A DNA stretch of 64,000 nucleotides from JBQLZO01 sp052168315 (lineage in GTDB: Bacteria; Planctomycetota; Phycisphaerae; Phycisphaerales; UBA1924): NCBI GenBank assembly GCA_052168315.1, contig JBQLZO010000043.1:142220-206219 (forward strand), written 5' to 3'. Below are positions 8,895 to 17,784 of the stretch, one piece after another. A program made the position numbers and the translations under genes. Under the pieces are notes generated by a model. That model did no database searches. It was not told the origin of the DNA and saw only the letters and a list, made by a program, of their open reading frames with translations. Position 1 is the first letter of the stretch. Each line of letters starts with the position of its first letter.

Positions 8895-9919
8895 TGGATG
8901 CGCGTGCCGGCGATCCCGACCGGGCGCTGCCGCTCCCCGTGCTTCCCCCGAGGATGTCCACCGGGCACAAGGGTTCGTTCGGCACGGTGCTCGTCGTCGG
9001 CGGATGCGGGGCGTCGCGGGCGAATGGCACCGGCGGCACCGACGGTGCGGTGATGATCGGTGGCCCCGCGCTGGCCGCCGCCGCCGCCGCCCGTGCCGGC
9101 GCGGGGCTCGTCAGGCTCGCGATGCCCGAATCGGTGATTCTCACCGGGCTCGGCATGCTCCCCGAGGCGGTCGGGCTGGCGCTTCCGGTCAAGTTGGACG
9201 GGGGCGTGGATGGCGCAGCATCCGGAGACCGCCTGCGGAACGCGGCGGAAGGCGCTGCCTGCGTCGTCATCGGTCCCGGGCTGGGACGCGCCCCCGGCGT
9301 GCGCGACCTCCTCGAAACGATCCTCGACACCCAGGCCCCGGCCCTCGTGATCGATGCCGATGCCATCAACGCCCTGACCGACACCCCGGGCCCTCGATCC
9401 CTTCGGCACGCCCAGCGCACCGTCATCCTCACGCCCCACCTCGGCGAGTTCCGGCGGCTTTGCGAGTGGTTCGGTCGCCCCCTCGCGGCGGACGATCCGG
9501 GCGCGATCGCGGTGTCGGCTGCCGGCATGGCCGAGCGCCTTGGCGCTGTGCTCGTCGTCAAGGCGTCGAGCATCGTTGTCACCGATGGGCGCGATTCAAG
9601 CGTGATCGCGGGGGGGCGCCCGCTCCTGGGCACCGCGGGCACCGGCGATGTGCTGGCGGGGCTGCTCGCCGGGCTCCTGAGCCAATGGGTCCGCGGGCGA
9701 TCCGATCCGGCGCGCAGGGTCCATTGGGACACCATCACGCCGTTCGACATCGCCCGGATCGGGGTGCGCGCGCACCAGCGAAGCGCTGACCTCTGGTCGG
9801 AGGGCACCGCCGCACGATCGTCCAATAACCAAGATCCGTCGCCCGCGCCGCCCACGCGCGGGCTGCTCGCCAGCGACCTGCTGGGACACCTCGCCCGGGC
9901 GCTGGAAGATCCTGATTGA
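8894..9919 (+). CDS. nnrD: ADP/ATP-dependent (S)-NAD(P)H-hydrate dehydratase, NnrD domain only
   Basis: A 341-residue cytosolic repair enzyme that restores NAD(P)H from its hydrated, damaged form. It contains only the carbohydrate-kinase-like half of YjeF: HKGSFGTVLVVGG at about residues 23-35, GPGLGR, the substrate strand VIDADAINAL, ILTPHLGEF, and the nucleotide/anion-hole motif GTAGTGDVLAGLLAGLL. The epimerase partner domain (NnrE) is absent here and is probably encoded elsewhere. The last 45 residues are a low-complexity tail. It starts at the base where the transglutaminase stop ends. Confidence 0.92.
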   Translation: MDARAGDPDRALPLPVLPPRMSTGHKGSFGTVLVVGGCGASRANGTGGTDGAVMIGGPALAAAAAARAGAGLVRLAMPESVILTGLGMLPEAVGLALPVKLDGGVDGAASGDRLRNAAEGAACVVIGPGLGRAPGVRDLLETILDTQAPALVIDADAINALTDTPGPRSLRHAQRTVILTPHLGEFRRLCEWFGRPLAADDPGAIAVSAAGMAERLGAVLVVKASSIVVTDGRDSSVIAGGRPLLGTAGTGDVLAGLLAGLLSQWVRGRSDPARRVHWDTITPFDIARIGVRAHQRSADLWSEGTAARSSNNQDPSPAPPTRGLLASDLLGHLARALEDPD

Positions 9920-9975
9920 ACGAGCGCGCCGGGAGCCGACACTTCGAAACCGGACTCTTCTGATCGGGGTTTGTC

Positions 9976-10003
9976 TTGCGGCGGGTTCCACGCCGACTAA
10001 ACT
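9976..10003 (+). promoter_or_regulatory. Possible sigma-70 promoter for the Bax-inhibitor-1 gene
   Basis: TTGCGG (9976-9981), a 16-base spacer and TAAACT (9998-10003) match four and four to five of six consensus positions. They lie about 145 bases upstream of the ATG at 10150, in the only sizeable spacer before that gene. Confidence 0.4.
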
Positions 10004-10149
10004 TGCAAGACGGTGGCGGCGTATGCCAATCACCGAACGAACGATGCCGCCGCTCGGGCGGCCGATGACTGTCAGCTCACCAACGGACCATGCCAGCGCC
10101 GGGCGATGTGACCCTCGCCCCGGAGCGCGGTCCCAGAAAGGCACCATCC

Positions 10150-11025
10150 ATGCGGACGGCCAATCCGGCGTTCAAGAAGAGCGAGTTCCAGCCCGCCCAG
10201 ACCTGGGATGATGTCTACGGCTCCAACGCGAGCCCCTCAGCCAAACCCTCGGCGCCGGCCAGCGTCGCCCGGGCCAGCCACATGACGATCAACGGCACGG
10301 TCGTCAAGACCGGGCTGCTCCTGTCCATGTGCATCACCACCGCGATGGTCGCGTGGAACCTCTCCGCGCCCGAGATCGTCGAGACCGCGGCCGGCACCGC
10401 GATGGTCGCCGGAAAGGTCTCGCCCATCGTGCTCACCGCCGGCGGGGCGATCGTCGGGTTCGTCTTCGCGCTCATCTGCTCGTTCGCCCCCAAGTCGGCC
10501 CCGGTGACCGCGCCGGCCTACGCGCTTTCCCAAGGCTTCTTCGTCGGCGGCATCTCGACGCTCTATGCCACCATGTTCGCAGACCCCGAGGGCCAGTTGA
10601 ACACCGGGCTGATCCTCAACGCGGGCGTGCTCACCTTCGGCATCCTCGGCGGCCTGCTGGCGGGGTACGGCTTCGGCATCATCCGCCCCGGGCCGGTGTT
10701 CAAGAAGATCATCATCACCGCGACCCTCGGGCTCTGCCTCTACACCGTTCTGGCACTCATCCTCGGCATGACGGGGCTCATGCCATCGCTGATGTCCATC
10801 TACGACCCGTCCAACGGCGGGCTGCTGTCCGTCGGTTTCTCGCTGTTCGTCGTCGGGCTCGCCTCGGCCAACCTCGTGCTCGACTTCGACTTCATCGAGC
10901 AGGGCGCCCGCAACCGAGCCCCGCGCTACATGGAGTGGTACGCCGGATTCGGCCTGCTCGTCACCCTCGTGTGGCTCTATGTCGAGGTGCTCCGACTGCT
11001 CGCCAAGATCCAGTCCCGCGAGTGA
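10150..11025 (+). CDS. Bax inhibitor-1 / YccA family membrane protein
   Basis: A 291-residue inner-membrane protein. A hydrophilic N-terminal 50 residues (KKSEFQPAQTWDDVY) precede about seven hydrophobic helices. Family landmarks are AYALSQGFFVGGIS in the middle and the acidic DFDFIEQGARNRAPRYMEWY segment near the end, which in the family carries the paired aspartates of the calcium-leak/pH-sensing site. Family members leak Ca2+ or interact with FtsH; the role here is unproven. AAAGG precedes the ATG at 10150; the frame is open 20 codons further up, but without conservation. A strong terminator follows 45 bases after the stop. Confidence 0.87.
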   Translation: MRTANPAFKKSEFQPAQTWDDVYGSNASPSAKPSAPASVARASHMTINGTVVKTGLLLSMCITTAMVAWNLSAPEIVETAAGTAMVAGKVSPIVLTAGGAIVGFVFALICSFAPKSAPVTAPAYALSQGFFVGGISTLYATMFADPEGQLNTGLILNAGVLTFGILGGLLAGYGFGIIRPGPVFKKIIITATLGLCLYTVLALILGMTGLMPSLMSIYDPSNGGLLSVGFSLFVVGLASANLVLDFDFIEQGARNRAPRYMEWYAGFGLLVTLVWLYVEVLRLLAKIQSRE

Positions 11026-11070
11026 GTGACTGAAACGGCGGCAGCGGGGGGGACCCATCATTCACTTCGC

Positions 11071-11104
11071 GCACCCCGGGTTGATCCCGGGGTGCGTGCG
11101 TTTT
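11071..11104 (+). terminator. Intrinsic terminator
   Basis: GCACCCCGGG (11071-11080) pairs perfectly with CCCGGGGTGC (11086-11095) around TTGAT. A short GTGCG and TTTT follow. It lies 45 bases past the Bax-inhibitor gene and could also serve the convergent zwf gene. Confidence 0.75.
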
Positions 11105-11184
11105 GTGGTGCTGGGCGTGCGGCTACGGCAGAAGACAGGCAACGGCCAGCAACCGTCACGCGCCGCCCATCGCACCTCTCCACT

Positions 11185-11214
11185 GGTGCCTGATGCCTGA
11201 TGCCTGGTGCCTCT
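11185..11214 (+). repeat. Heptad repeat block, copy 1
   Basis: A 30-base intergenic block built from TGATGCC-type heptads (GGTGCC, TGATGCC twice, TGGTGCC). The identical 30 bases recur at 50761-50790. It lies between the convergent Bax-inhibitor and zwf genes and is non-coding. Confidence 0.8.
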
Positions 11215-11232
11215 TTTCCCGCCCCTCTCCCC

Positions 11233-12852
11233 TCACCGCACATCCCCATGCCGCGGGTTGTGCCACTGCCGGTGGCTCGAAGCGATCAGATGATCGGCAC
11301 CCTGTGGGCCCCATGATCCGGCGGGATAGGTCTCGATGCGGTCCCGCAGGTGCGGCGCTTTGACCACCGGCTCGACGATGGCCCAGGTCGCCTCGACCTC
11401 CTGGCGGTGCATGAAGTGGGTCTGGTCGCCGCGCATCGCCTCCAGCAGCAGCGGGCCGTACGACTCGGCGGGCTCCGACCGGAACACCGAGTTGTAATCG
11501 AGGTCGGCCTTGACCGAGTCCATCACCAGCGTGTTCCCGGGCACCTTGGCCTCGAACCGCAGCGACACGCCCTCGTCGGGCGCGATGTTGATCACGATCC
11601 GGTTCGGCGGGCGGTGCCCGCCCGTCGAGAACGGCGGGATGTGCTGGAACAGCTTGGCCGGCGGGTGCTTGAACTGGATGACCACCTCCGTCAGCTTCCG
11701 CGCCAGCTTCTTGCCCGACCGGATGAACACCGGCGTGCCCGACCATCTCCAGTTGTCCACGAACAGCCGCATCGCGGAGAAGGTCTCGGTCGCCCGCTTC
11801 GGGTCCACGCCGTCGAGCTCGGTGTACGCAAGCCCGGAGTCCTCATCGTCGGGATTCTCCGAGGCGTCGTACCGCCCGAACACCGCCGACAGGTGCGCCT
11901 CCCGCGCCCGGATCGGGCGGGTCGACTCGAGCACCTTGAGCTTCTCGCGCCGGATCGCGTTCGAGTCGTACCGCGTCGGCGGCTCCATCAGGATCAGCGA
12001 GAGCACCTGCAGCAGGTGCGACTGGATCATGTCCCGCGTCGCCCCCGCCGCATCGTAGAAGTTGCCCGCCCGGCGCCCGACGCCGAGCGACTCCGCGGCC
12101 GTGAGCTGGATGTGGTCCACATGGTCCGCGTTCCATAACGGCTCGAAAATCGTGTTCGCGAACCGCATGACCATGATGTTCTGGACCAGCTCCTTGCCCA
12201 GGTAGTGGTCGATCCGGAAGATGTCCCGCTCATCGAACACATTGCCGATCACGCGGTTGAGCTCCTCGGCCGACGCCAGGTCGTGCCCGATCGGCTTCTC
12301 CACGATGATCCGCTGCCACGGCACATGCGCGCCGGGGAGTGTGCACCACCGCTTGCCCTCCAGGATCATCCCGGTCGCGCCGATCCGCTCGATGATCTTC
12401 GGGTACAGCGCCGGCGCCACCGACAGGTAGAAGAGCGTGTTCGGCTGCGTGATCCAGGGCGAGCGCGACGACAGATTCGGGTCGTTGGCATCCGGGCACA
12501 GCCGGCACCGCCGCCCGATCTCGTTCAGCCGCGCGGTGAGCACCGGGTACGCATCGGTCTCCGTGGCGTCGGCCGCCAGGTAGTGCAGCCGATCGGCGAA
12601 CACCCGCCACCGCTCCTCGGTGAAGTCCGCGTGCTCGGCGATCGTTGCCCGCTGCTCTTGCCGCCACTCGTCGTCGGACTTCTCGGAGCGGGCCACGCCC
12701 AGCACGGCGAACCCGTCGGGGAGCATCCCTTCCGCGTCCAGCGCGAACAGGGCCGGGAGCAGCTTTCGCTTCGTGAGATCGCCCGACGCGCCGAAGATGA
12801 CCAGCACGCACGCCTCGGGCCGCTCGGAGGGGATCGGATCGGGGTCAGTCAT
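11233..12852 (-). CDS. zwf: Glucose-6-phosphate 1-dehydrogenase
   Basis: A 539-residue cytosolic enzyme oxidising glucose 6-phosphate with NADP+ at the entry to the oxidative pentose phosphate pathway. The dinucleotide loop is GASGDLTKRKLLPAL (about residues 20-34). The active-site signature RIDHYLGKELVQN holds the catalytic His/Lys pair, and EPPTRYDS is the usual downstream block. The end carries GSWGPQGADHL, which matches the conserved C-terminal motif, plus a short basic tail. Length is slightly above the usual 490. The next gene upstream on this strand is the AbgT-type transporter, 29 bases away, so they may share a transcript. Confidence 0.95.
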   Translation of the reverse strand: MTDPDPIPSERPEACVLVIFGASGDLTKRKLLPALFALDAEGMLPDGFAVLGVARSEKSDDEWRQEQRATIAEHADFTEERWRVFADRLHYLAADATETDAYPVLTARLNEIGRRCRLCPDANDPNLSSRSPWITQPNTLFYLSVAPALYPKIIERIGATGMILEGKRWCTLPGAHVPWQRIIVEKPIGHDLASAEELNRVIGNVFDERDIFRIDHYLGKELVQNIMVMRFANTIFEPLWNADHVDHIQLTAAESLGVGRRAGNFYDAAGATRDMIQSHLLQVLSLILMEPPTRYDSNAIRREKLKVLESTRPIRAREAHLSAVFGRYDASENPDDEDSGLAYTELDGVDPKRATETFSAMRLFVDNWRWSGTPVFIRSGKKLARKLTEVVIQFKHPPAKLFQHIPPFSTGGHRPPNRIVINIAPDEGVSLRFEAKVPGNTLVMDSVKADLDYNSVFRSEPAESYGPLLLEAMRGDQTHFMHRQEVEATWAIVEPVVKAPHLRDRIETYPAGSWGPQGADHLIASSHRQWHNPRHGDVR

Positions 12853-12881
12853 CGGGGTGGCTCACACGAGTGCCGCGCGGT

Positions 12882-14654
12882 TCAGGGGCGCACGCCCGCC
12901 GGGAGAAGCGACACCGCCTCGCCCGCCGTCGCCGCGGCGGAGGGAGCGTACTCCAGCGGGCCGGTCTCCGGGGGCAGCCCCAGCGGGATTCCCAGCAGCA
13001 TCCACACCACCACCATCACCGACCACCCGATCGCCAGGGCGATCGAGTAGGGCAGCATCGTCGCGATCAGCGTTCCCATCCCCGCGTTCTTGGCGTACTT
13101 CTGCATGAACACCAGGATGATCACCAGGTACGCGTTCAGCGGCGTGATGATGTTGGTCACCGAGTCGCCGATCCGGTACGCGGCCTGCGTCAGCTCGGGG
13201 GAGATGCCCACGAGCATGAACATCGGCACGAAGATCGGGGCGAAGATCGCGTACTTGGCCGACATCGACCCCACGAACAGGTTGAACACCGCGGTGATCA
13301 GGATGAACACCAGGATCAGCACGAACCCGGGCATGTCCGCGCCCGCGAGGAGCTCGCCGCCGCTGATCGCGAGCATGGTCCCCAGCTCGGATTTCTTGAA
13401 GTACTCGATGAACTGGGCCGCGAAGAACGCCAGCACGATGATCGGGGCCATCGCAGCGATCGAGTCGATCATCAGGCTCGCCAGGTCCTTCGATGAGCGG
13501 ACCTTGCCGTTCGCGATCCCGTACGCCACTCCGGGCAGCAGGAACAGGATGAACAGCAGCGGCACGATCGCCTCGATCCAGCGGTCGAAGTTGGCTCCCC
13601 TGCCGTGCAGCGGCCAGCCCGGCATGAGGATGTTCACGACGATCACCATCAGCGTCAGCACCGTGACCACGCTGGCGACCGCGAGGCAGTACACCTCATT
13701 CCGCGTGATCTGATGGGCCCCGACATCCTCATCAGCGATCGGCGCCGGCCCGCCTTCCTCCGGCGATTTGCGCTCGAAGCGCGGCTCGACGAAGAAGTGG
13801 GTGGTCGCCCATCCCACCGCCGTGGCCATGAAGGTCGAGGCGATCATGAACAGCCAGTTGGCCGTCGGCGCGACGACATAGTTGGCATCGACGAACTTCG
13901 CGCCCTCCGTCGAGAACGCCGCCAGCATCGGGTCCAGCCCCGTCACCAGCAGGTTCGCGTTGAACCCCGCCGCGACCCCGCAGAACACCGCCGCGATCCC
14001 CACGATCGGCGAACGCCCCACGGCCTTGAACAGCAGCGCCGCCAGCGGCGGGAGCACCACATACCCAGAGTCCATCCCGAGCGAGGACATCACCCCCAGG
14101 AACACCATCGCGGGTGTGAGCAGCTGGCTGGGCGTTATGATCATGAACACCTTCAGCAGCGTCCCGATCAGCCCCGTCCGCTCGGCCACACCGATCCCCA
14201 GCATCCCCACCAGCACGATCCCCAGCGGCGGGAACGCCATGAAATTGTCCACCATGCTCTCGAGCGCCCAGTACAGGTTGTCCGGGGTCAGCAGGTTCAC
14301 CGCCCGGAGCACGACCGGGCGATCGACCATCATCGCCTCGCCGGTCGCCGGATCGAGCATCGGCTCCTGCGTCGCCTCGTCGAGTACCGGGACGGACTCC
14401 ATCGCCGGCTCCAGCACCAGCACCGTCGCGCCGGTCGCCTCGTTGATCACCTGCCGGGGCACCTTCTTGACCACCTCCCACCCCGCGAAGGATGCCGCCG
14501 CCGAGAGCACCATCACCAGCAGCGCCCCGATCAGGAACAGGATCGCCGGGTCCGGGAGCTTGTTCCCGGCCCATTCCAGGGCGTCGAGCAGCCCCCGCTT
14601 CTTGGGCGCGCCGGCGGTGGTGGGTCGGGAAGACGATGGGGTGTGCTCGGCCAT
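12882..14654 (-). CDS. AbgT-family transporter
   Basis: A 590-residue inner-membrane protein with about eleven to thirteen hydrophobic helices. Homologues import p-aminobenzoyl-glutamate or export sulfonamides by proton coupling. Family features include the opening WAGNKLPDPAILF, the re-entrant SSLGMDSGYVVLPPLAALLF segment and the late GDSVTNIITPLNAYL block. Residues about 63-112, between helices 1 and 2, form an acidic periplasmic loop with repeated ATG/DPATG turns, longer than in the E. coli protein. The start at 14654 lies 193 bases from the divergent POT gene, so the two share a regulatory spacer. Confidence 0.92.
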   Translation of the reverse strand: MAEHTPSSSRPTTAGAPKKRGLLDALEWAGNKLPDPAILFLIGALLVMVLSAAASFAGWEVVKKVPRQVINEATGATVLVLEPAMESVPVLDEATQEPMLDPATGEAMMVDRPVVLRAVNLLTPDNLYWALESMVDNFMAFPPLGIVLVGMLGIGVAERTGLIGTLLKVFMIITPSQLLTPAMVFLGVMSSLGMDSGYVVLPPLAALLFKAVGRSPIVGIAAVFCGVAAGFNANLLVTGLDPMLAAFSTEGAKFVDANYVVAPTANWLFMIASTFMATAVGWATTHFFVEPRFERKSPEEGGPAPIADEDVGAHQITRNEVYCLAVASVVTVLTLMVIVVNILMPGWPLHGRGANFDRWIEAIVPLLFILFLLPGVAYGIANGKVRSSKDLASLMIDSIAAMAPIIVLAFFAAQFIEYFKKSELGTMLAISGGELLAGADMPGFVLILVFILITAVFNLFVGSMSAKYAIFAPIFVPMFMLVGISPELTQAAYRIGDSVTNIITPLNAYLVIILVFMQKYAKNAGMGTLIATMLPYSIALAIGWSVMVVVWMLLGIPLGLPPETGPLEYAPSAAATAGEAVSLLPAGVRP

Positions 14655-14847
14655 CCCGGGATTGTGACGAACCGCACCGATCGTGCAACACCGGCGCGTC
14701 CGGACGACGCCCGGGCATCGCCCGGATCGCCGCCCGATTCCGGCACGACCGCCTCCCGCCGTTGCCCTCCGACCGCGTCGGTATGCTCACGCCGCCGAAG
14801 GCAGTGGGGGGCTCCGCCGGGTGGGGGCACGACCGAGAGGATCGCCC

Positions 14848-16437
14848 ATGACCGCCACGAAGTACGCCGTGACCCCGATGGACACCAAGGGCATGCCGCC
14901 CGGCATCCCGTACATCATCGGCAACGAGCTGGCCGAGCGGTTCTCCTTCTACGGCATGAAGGCCATCCTCACGGTCTTCATGACCAAGCACCTGCTCGAC
15001 TCGGCGGGCCAGCCCGACTTCATGAACGATGAGGAGGCCAAGACCGTCTACCACCTCTTCACCGCGGCCGCCTACTTCTTCCCGATCCTCGGCGCCATCC
15101 TCTCCGATGTCCTCTGGGGCAAGTACAAGACCATCCTGCTCATCTCGCTGATGTATTGCCTGGGGCACGGCATGCTCGCACTGATGGACCTGGGCCCGGT
15201 GCTCGGGGCGTGGGACATGAAGCCGTTCCTGTACATCGGGCTCCTGCTCATCGCCGTCGGCGCCGGCGGCATCAAGCCCTGCGTCTCGGCCCATGTCGGC
15301 GACCAGTTCGGCCCGAAGAACCAGCACCTGATCTCCAAGACATTCTCCTGGTTCTACTTCTCCATCAATGTCGGCGCCGCGACCAGCACGCTGCTCACGC
15401 CGGTGTTCCTCGTCATCGCCGGCCCATGGCTCGCCTTCGGCGTGCCCGGCGTGCTCATGGCGATGGCCACATTCCTCTTCTGGCTCGGACGCAACAAGTT
15501 CGTGCACATCCCGCCGTCGGGCTGGAAGAGCTTCAAGGAGGAGACCTTCTCGCACGACGGCCGGCGCGCGCTGATCAACCTCGCGCCGCTGTTCCTCCTG
15601 TTCATCCCCATGTTCTGGGCCATCTTCGATCAGACCGGCTCGGCGTGGGTGCTGCAGGCCGAGTCCATGGACCGCCGATTCCTCGGGCTGACATGGCTCG
15701 AATCTCAGGTTCAGGCCGTGAACCCCGTGCTCATCCTCATCCTGATCCCCACCTTCGCGTACGGCATCTACCCGCTGATGGGCAAGTTCTTCAAGGTCAC
15801 GCCCCTCCGCAAGATCGGGATCGGGCTTTTCCTGACCGCGGGCGCGTTCGCGATGTCGGCGCTGATCGAGCTGGCGATCGAGGCGCAGAGCGCTGGCGTC
15901 GCCCAGCAGCTCCACGCCGCGCTCGGCGGGCCGGCCGAGATCGCCGCCACCGACCTGAGCGCGCTCCTCCGCGCCGCCACCGCGGCGGGCTGGGAGCAGG
16001 CACAGATCCAGCCCTACATGGACGCGATGCCGAACATCGGCTGGCAGTTCCTGGCCTATATCGCGCTGACCGCCGCGGAGGTGATGGTCTCGATCACCAG
16101 CCTCGAGTTCGCCTACACCCAGGCGCCCAAGCGGATGAAGTCGTTCATCATGGGCGTGTACTTCCTCGGCGTCTCGCTCGGCAATCTGTTCACCGCTGGC
16201 GTGAACAAGACGCTGGATCTGACCAAGGACGACTCCGGCGCGACGCCGCTCGACGGCGCGAACTACTACTGGTTCTTCGTCGCGCTCATGCTGGTCGTCT
16301 CGGTGATCTATGTCGTGTTCGCCAAGAACTACAAGGGTGCCACCTTCGTCCAGGGCGACGGACACGACGACCTCGTGCCCGTGCCGACCGATGCCGATGC
16401 GCGCCGCGCCGAGGCCGAGGGCCCCGACGCCCGCTGA
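14848..16437 (+). CDS. POT/PTR-family proton-coupled oligopeptide transporter
   Basis: A 529-residue major-facilitator membrane protein. GAGAGG at 14835-14840 supports the ATG. Helix 1 holds the proton-coupling ExxER signature in ELAERFSFYG (about residues 26-35), followed by the usual GAILSDVLWGKYKTI loop. Family members import di- and tripeptides with protons. Residues about 345-400 form a hydrophilic, alanine-rich loop longer than in DtpT-type proteins. The gene is divergent from the AbgT-type transporter, which together suggest peptide or amino-acid-conjugate uptake. Confidence 0.93.
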   Translation: MTATKYAVTPMDTKGMPPGIPYIIGNELAERFSFYGMKAILTVFMTKHLLDSAGQPDFMNDEEAKTVYHLFTAAAYFFPILGAILSDVLWGKYKTILLISLMYCLGHGMLALMDLGPVLGAWDMKPFLYIGLLLIAVGAGGIKPCVSAHVGDQFGPKNQHLISKTFSWFYFSINVGAATSTLLTPVFLVIAGPWLAFGVPGVLMAMATFLFWLGRNKFVHIPPSGWKSFKEETFSHDGRRALINLAPLFLLFIPMFWAIFDQTGSAWVLQAESMDRRFLGLTWLESQVQAVNPVLILILIPTFAYGIYPLMGKFFKVTPLRKIGIGLFLTAGAFAMSALIELAIEAQSAGVAQQLHAALGGPAEIAATDLSALLRAATAAGWEQAQIQPYMDAMPNIGWQFLAYIALTAAEVMVSITSLEFAYTQAPKRMKSFIMGVYFLGVSLGNLFTAGVNKTLDLTKDDSGATPLDGANYYWFFVALMLVVSVIYVVFAKNYKGATFVQGDGHDDLVPVPTDADARRAEAEGPDAR

Positions 16438-16479
16438 GCAGCCCTCAGCCGAACGACCGTGCCCCGGAACGCTCCGAGG

Positions 16480-17667
16480 TCATGCCTCATCCGGGGCGTC
16501 GCCATCGTCGCTCCCATCAAACACCCGCAACCCCCCCGCCAGGAACTCATCCAGCGCCGCCTCCACCGCCGCAGGATCCGCCGCCAGTCGCACCGCCTCC
16601 TTCAGCGGCTTGCACGCCCCCAGCCGCTTGCCCATCCACGAGATCCGCCGGCGGATGTGCGTCATCGCGTAGTGCTCGCCGCGGTGCTCGAGCATCAGCC
16701 GCAGGTACTTCCGGATCACCGCGACCTTGCCCGCCTCGTCCGGCTCGGGCCCGGGGTCGCCGGTGGTCTGCACCGACCAGCACCGCCGGAACAGCCACGG
16801 CGCGCTGAACGAGCCCCGCCCGATCATCACGCCCGCGCACCCCGTGTGCCGCATCATCGCGAGGCAGTGCTCCGGCTCGGTCACATCGCCGTTGCCCAGC
16901 ACAGGGATGCCGTCCACCGCCTGCACGACATCGCGGATCCCATCCAGATCGACCCCGCCCTTGAACTTCTGCTCGGTCGTCCGCCCGTGGATCGTGATCC
17001 CGACGATCCCCACCCGCTCCAGCGCCCGCGCCAGGTCCGGTGCGACGATGCACGAGCCATCCCATCCCAGCCGCAGCTTCGCCGACACCCCCACACGCCC
17101 GCGCGTGTGCCGATCCACCTCCCGCACCAGCCGCTCGCCCATCCGCACCGTCCGCGCCGGGTCGCACAGCAGCTTCGAACCGCCATCCTTCTTCGTCACC
17201 TTGTCGACCGGGCAGCCCATGTTGATGTCGATCGCATCGGCCCCATGATCCACCGCCCACTTCGCGCCCTCAGAGAGGATGTCCGGATCCCCGCCGTAGA
17301 GCTGCATGCACACCGGCGAGTCGCGCTCGTTCGTCGATGCCAGATCCAGCGACCGCGCTGTCCCCCGCAGCAGCCCCTGCGGCGAGAGCAGATCGGTGCA
17401 CGCCAGCCCGACCCCGCCCTCCTCCCGGCACACGATCCGCCACGCCAAGTCGCAGTAGTTCGCCACCGGCGCCAGCAGCAGGTTCGTCTCCAGCAGCAGG
17501 GGGCCCCACCGCAGGGGCCGCCCGATGAAACCGGGACGCTCAGCGCCCGATCCGCCGGCGACCGGGTCCATGCAATCGGACGGGCGCGATCCGGAATCAC
17601 TGCCGGGGCCCGCCGGGGCATCCCAGCGCATCGACATGGTCGGTTCACCGGCAGCACGCATCGCCAC
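16480..17667 (-). CDS. tRNA-dihydrouridine synthase
   Basis: An FMN-dependent enzyme that reduces uridines in tRNA. The TIM barrel begins at NLLLAPVANYCD. The catalytic cysteine lies in DINMGCPVDKVTKKDGG, Lys in AKLRLGWD and His in TIHGRT, and VMIGRGSFSAPWLF is the phosphate-binding end of the barrel. The C-terminal helical tRNA-binding domain is present (HYAMTHIRRRISWMGK). The long form has 395 residues, but the first 48 are non-conserved and no start has a clear ribosome site; ATG at 17637 or 17571 are equally likely. It points away from the TerB/DUF697 gene. Confidence 0.9.
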   Translation of the reverse strand: MAMRAAGEPTMSMRWDAPAGPGSDSGSRPSDCMDPVAGGSGAERPGFIGRPLRWGPLLLETNLLLAPVANYCDLAWRIVCREEGGVGLACTDLLSPQGLLRGTARSLDLASTNERDSPVCMQLYGGDPDILSEGAKWAVDHGADAIDINMGCPVDKVTKKDGGSKLLCDPARTVRMGERLVREVDRHTRGRVGVSAKLRLGWDGSCIVAPDLARALERVGIVGITIHGRTTEQKFKGGVDLDGIRDVVQAVDGIPVLGNGDVTEPEHCLAMMRHTGCAGVMIGRGSFSAPWLFRRCWSVQTTGDPGPEPDEAGKVAVIRKYLRLMLEHRGEHYAMTHIRRRISWMGKRLGACKPLKEAVRLAADPAAVEAALDEFLAGGLRVFDGSDDGDAPDEA

Positions 17668-17784
17668 GATGCTATGGCGCCCGCGTATCCCGCCCGGCCG
17701 GTGCCCACCGATCTCCTATCATCCGCCCCCGTCCGCCTCCCCAACCCCGCACGCCCCCGCGCGAACGATGGAGAACCCCGCCCG

